Shown here: in pieces, positions 48,484 to 60,430 of the stretch
Layout of the letters: each line of letters opens with the position of its first letter
Numbering within the stretch: position 1 is the stretch's first letter
NCBI RefSeq assembly: GCF_034702125.1
Contig: NC_085869.1
Location: forward strand, 18,522,177-18,586,176
Direction: 5' to 3'
From: Engraulis encrasicolus
Taxonomy: Eukaryota > Chordata > Actinopteri > Clupeiformes > Engraulidae
DNA: 64,000 nucleotides
Position numbers and translations under genes: made by a program
The notes under the pieces: model-generated
Databases searched by the model: none
What the model was told of the DNA's origin: nothing
Seen by the model: only the letters and a program-made list of their open reading frames with translations

Positions 48484-48850
48484 TTAAAGGGACACTGTGT
48501 GAGATTTTTAGTTGTTTATTTCCAGAGTTCATGCTGCCCATTCACTAATGTTACCTTTTTCATGAATACTTACCACCACCATCAAATTCTAAGTATTCAT
48601 TATGACTGGAAAAATTGCACTTTTCCTACATGAAAAGGGGGATCTTCTCCATGGTCCACCATTTTGAATTTCCCAAAATAGCCATTTTTAGCTGCAAAAA
48701 TGACTCAACTTGGACCATCCTAGAAAATATTTGTTTATTACTTGGTAAACTTTCATGTAAAGATCAAATTTGGCAATAGGCAGCCCAGTTTCAATGAGCA
48801 GCATAGTTGCAGTACCTTTTTTGACCATTTCCTGCACAGTGTCCCTTTAA
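48484..48850. mobile_element. TTAA-flanked inverted-repeat element in copy A
   Basis: The ends 'ttaaagggacactgtgtg' and 'cacagtgtccctttaa' are inverted. TTAA is the expected target of piggyBac or Kolobok elements. Copy B reads 'agtctttgaagacccccc' at this place. Confidence 0.87.
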
Positions 48851-49235
48851 GGACCCCCCGTACAGGAGGAGCAGCAGAACCTCTGCCTCTAGATTTATCT
48901 CAGAGTTCAAATTCAGATCTTTAATGCTGTATCTATTGATCATTTATTGAGTGTAATGATGGCCACACCAATGGAATGACTGTATCTACTGTAACTCTAG
49001 TCTAGGCCCAGCAGCTGTGCAGTCTTTGAAGACCCCCCATGCAGGAGGAGGTGCAGAGCCTCTGCCTTTAGATTGTTTGCATAGCTGGCTGACACCCCAC
49101 CACCACCAACAACTCAAAGCGGACCAAGCATTCAAAGAATGATGAAATGAAGACTGGCGGCGGCGAGGCGGAATATACAGTTACAGCACATAACCACAGC
49201 TACTGGTGCACAGTAGACACTTACCTACAACGTGT

Positions 49236-49250
49236 GTGTATGTGTGTGTG

Positions 49251-49324
<74 letters not shown>

Positions 49325-49345
49325 GTGTCTGTCTGTCTGTGTGTC

Positions 49346-49396
<51 letters not shown>

Positions 49397-49451
49397 GACT
49401 GAGAGAGAGGGAAATAGAAAGACAGGCGGAGAGAGAGAGAGAGAAGAGACA

Positions 49452-49496
<45 letters not shown>
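49236..49496. repeat. Compound GT / CTGT / GA microsatellite
   Basis: GT units, then TGTC units, then GA with interruptions. Confidence 0.95.
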
Positions 49497-49499
<3 letters not shown>

Positions 49500-49819
49500 T
49501 CATATGCTTGAGGGCTGCACAGACAGGAGTCCCTCTTCAGACATGCCTGAACTGGTCTGCTTGGAATCCGCCGCCCCGAGGCTAAAGGATCTGAGCCTGT
49601 GTTGCGTCTCTGTGACCGTGAGATGAATCAGTGCATGTGTAAACTGCGCTTTATTCCCTCCTTCCTTCCATTCTTCTTTGTTCAGTGACATTCTCTTGTC
49701 ATCGGTGTCTTTGTGGATGAATCGTTGAGTTATTAAAGCGGGAAACGTCTGTGAATGTGAGCTATGCATCACCTTAGGACACCTTGAGATTTACTACCTG
49801 GTACGCTGTACGTACACAG

Positions 49820-50185
49820 TGGGGCTGTAACAATATTGTATCGAATCGAGAAATCGTGATACAGTACGCAGAGTCACGATGCGGTATCGTGATACAAGAA
49901 ACCAGTATCGTGATACGCCCTTTCAAAGTTCTGTTACCCTTCAGTCCAGAAAACAACCACATGATATGATGTGATGGTGCTTCCAAACTTCAAATCAATA
50001 TCATTATTTATTTATTTTTTAATTATTATTATTTTCTCTTTCTTACATTATTAGTTACCTCTTGTAACCTATTCTACCTACAAACCAATCAAAAAGATGT
50101 TTTAAAAATTGTGGGGTGTATCGAACCGTGGTCAAAAATCGTGATACGAACTGAATCGTTAGTTGAGTGTATCGTTACAGCCCTA
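49820..50185. mobile_element. hAT-type MITE, same family as 28124-28394
   Basis: The ends 'tggggctgtaacaata' and 'atcgttacagcccta' are inverted. The flanks GTACACAG and GTGCGCAG match at 6 of 8. The interior has repeated 'gtatcgtgatac'. Confidence 0.88.
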
Positions 50186-50616
50186 GTGCGCAGTCTTTGA
50201 AGTAACTGCTGAGGGCTGGGGATATTCCCCCACAGGGTCTCAGTAGAAACATCTTGCCGCCTGCCATGGAATATAGTGTATAGCTGTAAATGGGCCTTCA
50301 ACTGAATTTAATGGCACATCATGATTGTGCTTTGTGTGGTTGTGTTTTTAGTGCCCTTAAAGCAGTTGTTGATTTTTTTGCAGTGTCTTTGGCACGCAGG
50401 CAGCACGATATCACAATAGATTCCTCTGCTGGGCAGCATTGGTGGGAGTGGGGGAAGGGGGCTTCATGAAGGGATGGGCATGTGAGCAGTGGGGGGTTTG
50501 GATTGATGTGAAGATCAATTTCTGAACAATTGATGGGGGGTGAAAGCACTCAGTTTAGCTTCTTTTAGCCGCTTCATGTATATTGTCACTCCCCCCTCTC
50601 CCTTCTCCCTTACATG

Positions 50617-50618
<2 letters not shown>

Positions 50619-50659
<41 letters not shown>

Positions 50660-50687
50660 CGCTTTCTCTCCCTCAGTCTCTCTCCCT

Positions 50688-50755
<68 letters not shown>
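50619..50755. repeat. (CT)n microsatellite
   Basis: CT array with short 'ccctcagt' interruptions. Confidence 0.95.
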
Positions 50756-50759
<4 letters not shown>

Positions 50760-51003
50760 ACAATCTACGCCTTTCTCTACAATCCGTTACCCCACGCAGC
50801 CTTTCTGCCGCTACTGCTGCTGGCGAATCAAATGTAGGTGAGTGTGTCAAGTGCTGCTGAAATATTCATGCTCCTGGTGGGGTGAGCAAAGCTGCTGAGC
50901 AGAGCAGCAGAGCAGCCGAGCAGGCAGCCTGAGGAAGCACTTCTTACCCTGGGCTTAGTGAGCAGGGAACGGGGAGACGAGATAAGGGGTGTGTGTGCGT
51001 CTG

Positions 51004-51006
<3 letters not shown>

Positions 51007-51090
<84 letters not shown>

Positions 51091-51095
51091 GAAGG

Positions 51096-51139
<44 letters not shown>
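51007..51139. repeat. (GA)n microsatellite
   Basis: GA array with one 'tacgaaggggg' interruption, followed by GT-rich sequence to about 51400. Confidence 0.95.
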
Positions 51140-51142
<3 letters not shown>

Positions 51143-52293
51143 CGCTATTCTGTCTGTGTGGGTGCGAGTGTGACTGTTTTTGAGCATGTGCGATTTTGCG
51201 TGTCTGTATCTGTGTGCGTGTGAGTGTTTGTGCATGCGTATGAGTGTGTGTGTGTGTGTGCGCGCGATTCTGTCTGAGTGGGTACGTGTGTGACTATTTT
51301 TGAGCATGTGCGATTCTGTGTGTCTGAATCTGTGTGTGTGTGTTTGTGTGTAGTGTGTGTTAAGTGTGTTTGTGTGTGAGTTTGCCTGTGTGTTTGAGGA
51401 CATGTGCTATTCTGCGTGCGTGTGGGTGGGGGGATGTCTGTGGGTTCACGGTCTGCTCAGCTGCCCCTGTAAATGTCATTAGCCACACCACTGCCCTCAC
51501 TGCCTACAAGCCTGTCTCATCATCACCATCACCATCACCATGAGCAGCAGCAGTCTGTTGGACCTAGTAAACATCTGGGAGATATGACCACGCTTGTACA
51601 GAGTTGTGTAAAGTAGTAGGACAAGTACTCTTATAGATTTACTGACAACACTAATAGTATGACATTAGAAAGTTGAAACCATGTAATATCATACCACTAG
51701 TGTTGTATAATTACATCTGTAAGAGTACTTCTACTTTATACAACCCTGCTCTTGTATTTAGAATACATTGCACATCTGGCAACACCATTCTAACTGTATC
51801 TCAATATTCTATTGCTTTCTTTGAATGTGTAAACTTCATTGATTAAGATATACACTCCACTTCTCTTGGTCTACCGTGCCATTAAATAAAGCCTTGAGGC
51901 AGATCATTAAAAGGAAGCCTTCAGGCGGTGTGTCGTGATGATGCATGATGACTATTTGGTTTTACTGGTCTCCCAATTATAGTAAATCACGCCGTACGCA
52001 GGAACACTCACCTTGAGGTTTACGGTGGGTCGCCACTTCACTGATTCGATGCGGCTTGTCCGATGCAATTACAGTATGACATCATGCATTTCACCACACC
52101 ACATTGCATCGAACGAAAATAGTTTAGTATGTAGTTTAATAATGTATGGCACACAGACAGTTAATTCAGTCAAAAGTTGTTAAATGAGTTACTTTCACTG
52201 ATGTATAACTGAATTGGAATGTATCGTTTTATCTCACTTTTAAATTAAAATAAGATACATAGATTTCATAGTTTCTTTGTGAAACATTGACAT

Positions 52294-52404
52294 TTGGGGT
52301 GCAAAACACTGTTTATCAATTAAGTAAGTCGATCGATAAGGTCAGTTAACTACAGTAACATGAATTTATCGAATTTATGAACTCATCGATAATTTGCATC
52401 CCTA
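52294..52404. mobile_element. Degenerate small hAT-type MITE
   Basis: 'tggggtgcaaaacactg', 'gtcgatcgataag' and 'ataatttgcatcccta' resemble the complete copy at 33511-33648. No target duplication is visible. Confidence 0.6.
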
Positions 52405-52539
52405 GTAGACAGTGTCCTGTTTCTCCAGTTCCAGTTCCCTCTACACACAGCATCCACCCCACCCCCACCCATAACCAGAATGTGGTGTGTCATCCAGAGT
52501 CTGTCATTGCCTTCTCCTTCTCCTTCTCTTCCCCCACCC

Positions 52540-52542
<3 letters not shown>

Positions 52543-52621
<79 letters not shown>
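52543..52621. repeat. (CT)n microsatellite
   Basis: Uninterrupted CT array. Confidence 0.95.
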
Positions 52622-52624
<3 letters not shown>

Positions 52625-53477
52625 GCAATCTGTGCCTACCATACTCTCCTTGCAGTATACATTATGTCAGCGTAAGCCAGACATATCACCCCTATATTTA
52701 GTCATGTTATGAACTGAAAGTTTGGATTATTAAAAAACATTTGCCTTTTCAAGTAGCTAAGTAGTACTTGCCAGAGCTCACAGTTAAGCTTTTCCAAATA
52801 TGACCAGGAATTCACCTTTATTCAGACGTGGTCGCTGCATGATATCTTTACATAAAAGGCTGAAGTCGTGGCATGTTGTTGTCATATTTGGTGAATATGA
52901 GATGGCCCTGAGCAAAGGCATGCGCCACATCATCAAAGCGTCTCTGCAAAAGGGGCATCTCTGACATTGGTGCGTCCCAGTATTACTGTACGCATGGCCA
53001 GCAGCTGTCTGGCTGGCTGTGTTTAAATGGGTTAATAGTAACGCTCGGCTTCGCTGGATTAACTGTGAAGGGAGGGAATATGCCCATGCTTGCTTAATGA
53101 GATTAATTTTGTGACTTGAAATAAAATAGACGTGACTTGGTTGGGTTGTGCACATTTTGTTTAGAGGTTAAATGTGAAAGGGTTTCACTCCAGTTGTGGT
53201 CTTTATGAATATACTGTAATACATTCTATTACGAGCAATGAAATACAGAGAATTCTGATGCATGTATGGTTCTCTGGAAAACAAAATCCCAAAAAGTGAA
53301 ATGGAAAGCATGTGTGTGTGCTATTGTGTGTCAGTGTGGGGGTTGGGTAGAGAGGAAGGTTGGCATCTTAGTATTGGCTGAAGCTGCAGCATCATCCTCA
53401 GCATCCCTCATCTCTGCCTCCCCTCCACAGCAGCTCATCCGGCTCCACTTACTCTCGCCCTCTCAGCTATTTTTTCA

Positions 53478-53494
53478 CACACACCTCTCTCTCA

Positions 53495-53575
<81 letters not shown>

Positions 53576-53588
53576 GTTATATCTACCC

Positions 53589-53657
<69 letters not shown>

Positions 53658-53700
53658 CCCTCTCTCTCTCTCTCTCTGCCTCCCGTTATCTCTCTCCTTC
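53478..53700. repeat. Compound (CT)n microsatellite
   Basis: CT arrays with 'cttctgttatatctacccc' and 'tgcctccc' interruptions, 200 bp before the P-type element. Confidence 0.94.
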
Positions 53701-53950
53701 CTCCCCGCCTCCCTCTCTTGACTCTCTGCTCCTACACACTCTGCCGATGTGGCATCAGCCAGTAGTCTCGCTCCAGCACTCCACTCCACTCCAGCACTCC
53801 CATCTCCTCTGCTCTGCTCCACGTTGGCCTGAAGTGGATCTGTGAGGTACGGTACTGTGCTGGATGGGTTGAGCCAAACCGAGCCAAGCCGGGACCAGAG
53901 AGGAAAGAAGAAGAGAGGGGAAAGTTCTATTGGCCTGTATTGTTACCTCA

Positions 53951-53981
53951 CCGACGCCGTCCGCCATTTTGATTTTGGTAG
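53951..53981 (+). promoter_or_regulatory. Subterminal inverted motif with YY1-like core, left
   Basis: 'gccgtccgccattttgattt' contains the complement of AAAATGGCGG, a YY1-type promoter element. It lies 49 bp before the transposase start codon and mirrors the right-end motif. Confidence 0.6.
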
Positions 53982-54029
53982 TCAAGGACGCGTCGCCAAC
54001 GGTTCATTCATTCAGCATCAGTCAAAAAC

Positions 54030-54182
54030 ATGGCTAACACCGATCACAATTACGCAAAGGACCCAAATGCCCCAAATACACCAAAATATATAGGCACACA
54101 ATGTGCTGCTGTAGGGTGTTACAAGTCCACAGGAAGGAACAAGGAGGTGGCATTTCATTCATTTCCCAAAGAAAAAAAAAAG
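54030..54182 (+). CDS. P-type transposase exon 1: N-terminal half of the THAP zinc finger
   Basis: ATG in an A-at-minus-3 context. It encodes MANTDHNYAKDPNAPNTPKY, then IGTQCAAVGCYKSTGRNKEV, then AFHSFPKEKKK. The C-A-A-V-G-C pair and 'AFHSFPKE' are the first half of a C2CH THAP DNA-binding domain. The exon ends in ten A bases before 'G|gtatag'. The next exon requires one base fewer: with nine A the junction would read K-R-C-A-E-W in frame. So there is an apparent +1 frameshift in the A run. Confidence 0.82.
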
Positions 54183-54972
54183 GTATAGTTTCGTTTTGAT
54201 AGCCTAAGCCTGATGTGCAGATGTCAGATGGGCACAATGATATTTGAGCAACATGATGAGAACATTGTGTGTCAAAAGACATAACTTTGTGTGCTTAACT
54301 TCTAATGCGAGCACAACATTTAATTTTCTAGGCCTACCGAGTACCTTTTTTCACTTCTGATTTAGAAATGCATACTGTCGATGATCTGCAAGGAAGGCTG
54401 TTTTCAATGTCCAGCACCTCCCACCACAGTTTTAGCATAGCATACGTCACCTAGAAACTATTATTTTGCTCGTATATAATACGCCAACGACGTGCCACAT
54501 CAAGTGCTATATTAACTAATTGTCTTACCTTAAAAGGATGTGTTGGGTAGGCAGATGATGCCACCGTTATGTCGCCGTAAAACAAAGTTGGATAGCCTGC
54601 TAGCGCAACAACCCACTGCATGATGAATCGAGGCGCTGAAATGATCTGACAACTGTGCAGTGGGCTTTGTTTATTCGTGTTATGATGATGCCCACATATG
54701 CATCTAACATTTTCCTTTCAAAATTTAACTCAATTAACTTTAAAATCGCCAGACTAAACATATCCACGGCAAAGTATCCAGTCCTTGTCCTATTGAAGTG
54801 GAGAAACTCACATAGACTTTCCTCTGACGGAAACTCAATTTCAACAAAAAAGCCAGACCCCTATAATTTGTGTTGTATCTCCCCCTAGTGGCAAAATAGA
54901 AAACATGAACCAGCGCAAATGTTAACCAAGGATATCTGTGATATTAAAACACACTACTGTTATTTTCTGCAG

Positions 54973-55098
54973 GTGTGCAGAATGGATTAATAACATCAGG
55001 CGGGAGGACCTATGTGGTTTACAGACCGATGAAATGAAGCATAGGAAAGTATGCAGTGACCATTTCGCCATTTCACAATTTGTGAACCCATTGGACAG
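54973..55098 (+). CDS. P-type transposase exon 2: C-terminal half of the THAP domain
   Basis: The exon is 126 bp, with acceptor 'ttctgcag' and donor 'GACAG|gtagag'. One base completes the previous codon, then CAEWINNIRREDLCGLQTDE, MKHRKVCSDHFAISQFVNPL and D, with a split Arg codon at the end. The invariant W and the 'VCSDHF' C..H pair complete the C2CH zinc site. The frame joins exon 3 exactly. Confidence 0.85.
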
Positions 55099-55439
55099 GT
55101 AGAGACATTGCCATTTCATATTCTGAAAATGACACTTGATACTCTATAAGTTTTCAACATACTGTAAACCCAGATGTTTAGCCTGATTACTTGTGGTAAT
55201 GTTGCAAATTCAAAACACACATATTCACAAAAAAATAATTTAAAATGTTGGGTTGCTTTACAAAAAAAATACAACTAATTACATATTTAGAGAGCCACAC
55301 ATTGAGTGCTCCTCCTCTACCATTGCTGGCTTGAATCAAGCATAAGGCTTTTGCTCCTCACAAGCAGAGAGCGTCGTCAGGATCCGCAACAGGTTACACA
55401 CACTGTATGACATGGAGAATCATGGCTTGTATTTATGTT

Positions 55440-55640
55440 CCTTCCAGGATGCTGCAGTCATTCACCGTCTAGCCATGCCCCCTGTTCACCAAAGGCCATT
55501 CCAGTCCACTAACAAGAGGCCATCCCCCTCAACCTTTAAGAACTTTGCCATGCACTCAACAATTTGTATATTGCTGCACTCTGTATTGTGCATGTATTTG
55601 TTCTTTCCAGGATGCTGCAGTCATTCACTGTCTACATGTG
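55440..55640 (+). repeat. Duplicated acceptor-plus-GATGCTGCAG block in transposase intron 2
   Basis: 'cttccagGATGCTGCAGTCA' followed by TTCAC occurs at 55441-55465 and again, as 'tttccag...', at 55604-55628, 163 bp apart. Each looks like an acceptor with an exon start. The first is followed by an open stretch (DAAVIHRLAMPPVHQRPFQS...). The conserved THAP-to-AVP-box joint skips both. Confidence 0.7.
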
Positions 55641-55824
55641 TCTTCAAACCAAATCATATCTCAAATGTATTTATACATACTATATCTAGTTGACTCAAAG
55701 TGCTTTGGTGCCCTTGTCCTTGTGTTTGTCCTCACATTTGCCTGGAGTTCACATAATATTGTAAATCCTCCTGGATTTCACTTGTGCTTTAGCATCTTTA
55801 TTACCTCCTTCGATTTACCCCCTC

Positions 55825-55825
<1 letters not shown>

Positions 55826-55890
<65 letters not shown>
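55826..55890. repeat. 65-bp poly-C run
   Basis: An uninterrupted run of C in transposase intron 2. The length as assembled may be inaccurate. Confidence 0.9.
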
Positions 55891-55893
<3 letters not shown>

Positions 55894-56116
55894 TCAGTAA
55901 AGACAAAATAAATTTGAGTCTTTCCCAGTCTTCATCGCAGTCTGTTCATCTGAGTGGCAAAGCCTTTGTTCATTGTACAAAAAAGTCAATATATGTTCAT
56001 TTGTGCAACACTAAAGTTTTGATTACACCTTCAACATTTTTTACTCAGACAATTCATAACTGGGCTTACAGTGTGTTTGTAGAAATATAAACATTACAAT
56101 ACTTTGCATTCTGCAG

Positions 56117-57170
56117 GAAATCTGGCCTACTGCCAATGGCCGTACCCTGGCTAGTAGACTGTCCCAACCCCCCTAAATCTCAAGACACAGTTCGTCCACC
56201 ACCCCGAAAACGGGGAAAACTGAAAAGAAAAATTGGCTGCTACAAATCAAAGCTGTCAAGGCTAAAGAAAAAGACACCATCTATCAGCAAACAAACATTA
56301 AAGAGGGAAATTTCCAAAGTATTGCCAAAACAAGCCGCACAATTTGTCAACGAGCAAATTGATAATGCCAAAAAAAAACCAAGGGCCATTCGGTGGAGCA
56401 ACTTCATGAAAAGTTGGGCGTTACAGGTTAAGGGTACAGGGCCAAAAGCCTACCGAACCATGAGGAGAATTTTCAAGCTCCCTACAGCCAGGACCCTTTC
56501 AAATATCTTGCAGAGAGTAGACATCGGGCCGGGATGGCATGAACCTGTGCTGTATGCACTTAAACATCAAGTGCAGCATATGGAAGAGCGAGATAGGCAC
56601 GTTGCCATCACATTTGATGAAATTACATTGAAATGTAGCCTAAATTATAACATCTCGAAAGATGAAGTAGAAGGGTATGACGAAGGGGGAAGACCAGCCA
56701 ACCATGCAGGGGTTTTCATGATCCGTAGTCTAACTGGGAAATGGAAACAACCCATAGGGTACTTCTTGTCATCTGGGACCATGAAGCATGGGGTCTTAAA
56801 AACCAAAATCATGGAGGCGGTGGAAAAGGTGCTTGACACTGGCTTCACTCCCATGGTGCTGGTAATGGACCAAGGCAGCAACAACCTGGCAGCCTGTAGA
56901 AACCTGGGTATAACAGAAGAAAAACCGTACTTCTTTGTCAAAAGCCAGAAGATTCATTTTTTATTCGACCCCCCCCATTTAATGAAAAACATCAGAAACA
57001 ATTTGCGAAAATATGGATTTTACATAGGGGACAAATTGGCAGAATGGGGAGACATCACTGAAATGTTTAAAATTGATTCACAAAGACAACACCGAATGGC
57101 ACCCAAGTTAACCCAACGGCATCTGTCCCTCACTGCCTTTTCAACAATGAGTGTGCCTCTCGCCACTCAG
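56117..57170 (+). CDS. P-type transposase exon 3: AVP box, coiled region, RNase-H-like core part 1
   Basis: The exon is 1054 bp, completing Arg then KSGLLPMAVPWLVDCPNPP, which holds the AVPx box that ends THAP domains. A Lys/Arg-rich segment (RKRGKLKRKIGCYKSKLSRL) follows, probably nuclear targeting or a coiled coil. The catalytic core then shows 'AITFDEITLK' (first Asp), 'YDEGGRPANHAGVFMIRSL', 'MVLVMDQGSNN' (second Asp) and 'FLFDPPHLMKNIRNN', the P-family motif. It ends in phase 0 at 'ACTCAG|gtaagc'. The frame is intact for 351 codons. A cut-and-paste transposase acting on the element's own ends is the expected role. Confidence 0.93.
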
Positions 57171-57271
57171 GTAAGCCACAAGTGAAAACTGTCATGCAGG
57201 CGTATAACATTCAATTTACAATCTTTATCTATGGTCCTGAAAATGGGATTTTTTTTATTTTTTTATTACAG

Positions 57272-57578
57272 GTTCTTAGTCATTCTGTTGCGGCTGCACT
57301 GCTCACCATGGCAGACATGGGGAAGCTAAGAGAGGGGCAAAAAACGACGGCAGATTTTGTAGCCCACTTTAACCAGATGTTTGACTGCTTTAACAGTAGC
57401 ACATTGTCCAGCAGCACACCACAAAAGGATGCCTTCAGAGAGACACATATTGATTTTATCAATGAGAGTATTAACTGGCTGGCATCTGTCAGATGTGCCA
57501 GTGGCAACAGCTTGAATTGCCTAAATGGTTGGAGGCATAACCTAAGAGCAATCAAGGAAATCTGGGCTGAATTGAAAG
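57272..57578 (+). CDS. P-type transposase exon 4: insertion domain
   Basis: The exon is 307 bp, entering in phase 0 after 'attacag' and leaving with one base at 'TTGAAAG|gtagca'. The peptide VLSHSVAAALLTMADMGKLR, then EGQKTTADFVAHFNQMFDCF, then onward to EIWAELK is the helical region that in P-family transposases sits between the second Asp and the catalytic Glu. It is intact. Confidence 0.9.
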
Positions 57579-57695
57579 GTAGCAGCAATAAGGCATAATT
57601 ATTCAAATTGAGCTTTGCTAATGCTAATGAGCTTTGTCCACCACTGCATGTTTTCTGCTGTTGGCCAATGTACTGTTTGTCATTTGCATTCACAG

Positions 57696-57923
57696 AGAAA
57701 GGATTTCAGTTTCTATTTACGAGGCACCTCAACCAGGACTGCCTGGAACACTTCTTTGGGGTGATCAGAGCGAAGGGCGGGCACAGGGACAATCCAGACC
57801 CTCAGCAATTTCCGATTAGACTACAGGCAGGCCGTGCTAGACTATCTAATGACATTTGGGAGAAATACAAATTGCGAACCGGAGGAAATACACCTATTGC
57901 TGCAATTGTCCCATTTGTTTGAG
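57696..57923 (+). pseudogene. P-type transposase exon 5: catalytic Glu region, frameshifted
   Basis: Two bases complete Glu, then KGFQFLFTRHLNQDCLEHFF and GVIRAKGGHRDNPDPQQF. 'QDCLEHFFG' holds the expected catalytic Glu. After CAA-TTT-CC (57806-57813) the original frame becomes unlike the family and stops at TGA (57920-57922). Dropping one base gives RLDYRQAVLDYLM... to LSHLFE and a donor at 57924. So one extra base in the TTTCC run is inferred. Confidence 0.8.
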
Positions 57924-58222
57924 GTAGACGAAACACCCTTTCAAAACAAAAAGTGTCACACATGATTAGTATACTGTAAGTCTGTAATCTTTTGCAATGA
58001 TTTTGTAGAGCTGCACTGAGTCATCGCAGATGGCAACTCCCCATCCATGCACCGCACTGACCATGCCTCACGAGGTACACGAAACACCCTTTCAAAAACA
58101 AAAGTGTCACACATGATTAGTATACTGTAAGTCTGTAATCATTTGCAATGATTTTGTAGAGCTGCACTGAGTCATCGCAGATGGCAACTCCCCATCCATG
58201 CACCGCACTGACCATGCCTCAC
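57921..58222. repeat. 151-bp tandem duplication of intron plus exon start
   Basis: Copies 57921-58071 and 58072-58222 differ at only a few positions. Each contains an intron-like stretch, the acceptor 'gattttgtag' and the first 63 bases of exon 6. Only the second copy continues into the exon. Confidence 0.93.
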
Positions 58223-58762
58223 GTACAGTCTACTGATGAGGAAACCCACATTCCCTGGACTGGACAACACAGAGTTCATGAAGGGGCTGGACGTCATTGA
58301 GGGCAATGTGTCAGTGTACCTTGCTGGCTATGTGGCCTTCAGAGCCTCTGCCAAATTTGATTGCAAGAGTTGTGTTACGCTGTGGGAGGCAAACGAGGAG
58401 GACAGAGATACACTCAAGGAGAAATACACTTTTTCAGATATAAGCAGTTCAGGGATGGGTTATTCCCACCAAGTGTTGTATTACAGCGTACAACAGAGCA
58501 AATTGAACACATTTTTAGATGCCAATACCCCCACATTTCTAAAGGGAAACATGTCCTGGCACTCTTAAAATCTGCAGTATATCAGAGTGTGAATTTGGAT
58601 GCTGTTATATGTTCCGCCAGCTGTCTGTCCTGCAAAGAGTTCCTTGTTAATACATACTTATTGATGAGGATAAAATTTCAACTGAAGGTGGGCAATCAGA
58701 ACGCCAAAGCCATGAAAACAAAGAAATCAAGAAAATTAATGAAATTGACATCGGAATTTTGA
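58160..58762 (+). pseudogene. P-type transposase exon 6: C-terminal region, two frameshifts
   Basis: After the acceptor the frame SCTESSQMATPHPCTALTMP... is open, then shifts at the CCC run near 58253 to GLDNTEFMKGLDVIEGNVSV followed by YLAGYVAFRASAKFDCKSC. It shifts again at the TTTTT run near 58432 to RYKQFRDGLFPPS and ends ...KLMKLTSEF with TGA at 58760-58762. 'YLAGYVA...F.CKSC' and 'GLFPPS..V' are typical of the P-family C-terminus. Each shift needs one base. Confidence 0.78.
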
Positions 58763-60430
58763 CCCCCCCCCCCCCCCCCCACCCACACACACACACACAC
58801 CTTTTTTACATGATTGGTATTGATTCCAGCCCCTGATCACAGTCAGGAACAATAATGTGGCCCCCAGATTTAAAAAAAAGTTTGGGGACCCCTGGCCTAC
58901 AGTAGCTTCAGGTTGCAATGAACGACGGGCTGTGCATACTGCTGAAGACACCCAGGTGGAGCAGTGCATGTTATCTTGCTCCGACAACTTTTTTTTTAAT
59001 TATTTTTTTTTTTACAAGGAATGTGTAATCTATATAAACAATGCTAATTAAATAAACATAGCCATCATCAAGTTTATCTCTTCAGCATGCTTTTGACTCT
59101 TGATCATTTCACCTCAGTAGAGCTGATTTCAAATGAATGTATGAGTCCCCCTCTCAGCTGGAGATGATGTGCTGCGGGTTGTTCAGCCAGGGTGCCAGGG
59201 TAGTGCGTGAGGTGCATGTTCTGCTGTCCCAGGAATCTTGTACAGGTGGCTCTTCACACTAAATCTGCCATATGTGGTGAGGAGTGACACAAAAAAGAAA
59301 AAATATGCATTATTGTGTTAAGCTTACATGCAATGTTGACTGAGTTGCTAAAAAACTGCCAAACTTAAGGTATTCTCTGAGTTGCAGAAAAAGTAATGCA
59401 TTGCTGTAATTAATGCGTTGCTGGTTATGGTTTATCATTTCCTGCCACTGACTTGAATTAAGTATTAGTAATGTATCATTGTTTCCTGCTCGTGCGTGAA
59501 AATGCCTTAATCAATGTATAGTAGACATTCAAAACATTTGACTCCCAAGTCAGGTAAAAAACACGTTTCGCCTCACATGCGTTGGCTCCCAAAAAGTTAA
59601 CTGACATCGGTCATGAAAACACCTAGAAGTACTCTAGGGGCCTACAACAGTCAAATGATATCATGCACATTTCCTGTTCACGTCAGGGTGAACATTAGGA
59701 GTGAAAATGGAAGTTTGGAATAAAAACCGGAACAACACAGCAGCAGAACTAACGTTGGTTTAGTGTACTTAGGCACGTATCCTTTTTCTGAAGAACTAGC
59801 ACTTCTAGAAATTACACATGCCCATCGGACAAAATGTTCGCTGGCTGATGAAAATTTATGAAACTGGCCGGGAGACTAAGGCTAAAATTCCAAACAACGA
59901 CTGGGAGGAGATGTGTTAACTTCCATTTTATACTTACGAATAAAATAGTTATACTCAACATAGGCCTAATAATTTAACATCATAGACACTTAGCTGTCCA
60001 TGGAGATATGCTAACGTTAACGGCCGACACACATCACCCACTGTCCAGAAAGATCCATGAATACAACCATAATATTAAATCCATTTGATGACGAATATAA
60101 AGATAATGACGAACTTACTGCTAAGTGGATAGTTACTTGTCATATTTATGCAATACAAAAACATTAAGCCACTTGCCTTTTCAGGAAGAGTCAGCGTTGC
60201 GTCTAGAAGTTCCCAAAAAGGAACTTTTTTGTAGAGTTGCCGTTTCCAGTCATCACGGGTTTTTTTTTTAATAAAACGTAGAAATCAACTATTAATCCCG
60301 TATCAAATGAATACAATGCGAAATAAGTGAATTTGATGAAAATGTGGTCGACAGAGAAAACAACACACGGTTTCATTCCTCACTCATGTATGAGTCTGAA
60401 CATTGTGTTATTTACATGGAACGTCCATAT
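58763..60430. other. 3' part of the P-type element
   Basis: A C run and short CA repeat follow the stop. AATAAA at 59051-59056 is a plausible polyadenylation signal. Nothing coding was recognised in the remaining 1.4 kb. Confidence 0.55.

Larger units (their letters stand above)
47992..49075. repeat. Tandem duplication of about 180 bp, first copy split by two insertions
   Basis: Copy B (48897-49075) runs uninterrupted from 'atctcagagttcaaattcag' to 'cagagcctctgccttta'. Copy A has the same order in three pieces, 47992-48101, 48453-48487 and about 48847-48893, separated by the elements at 48102-48452 and 48484-48850. Confidence 0.88.

Noticed and set aside
55545..56090. A protein with a poly-Pro segment
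   Set aside because: The Pro run is the 65-bp poly-C in a transposase intron, and the flanking frame is not conserved-looking.
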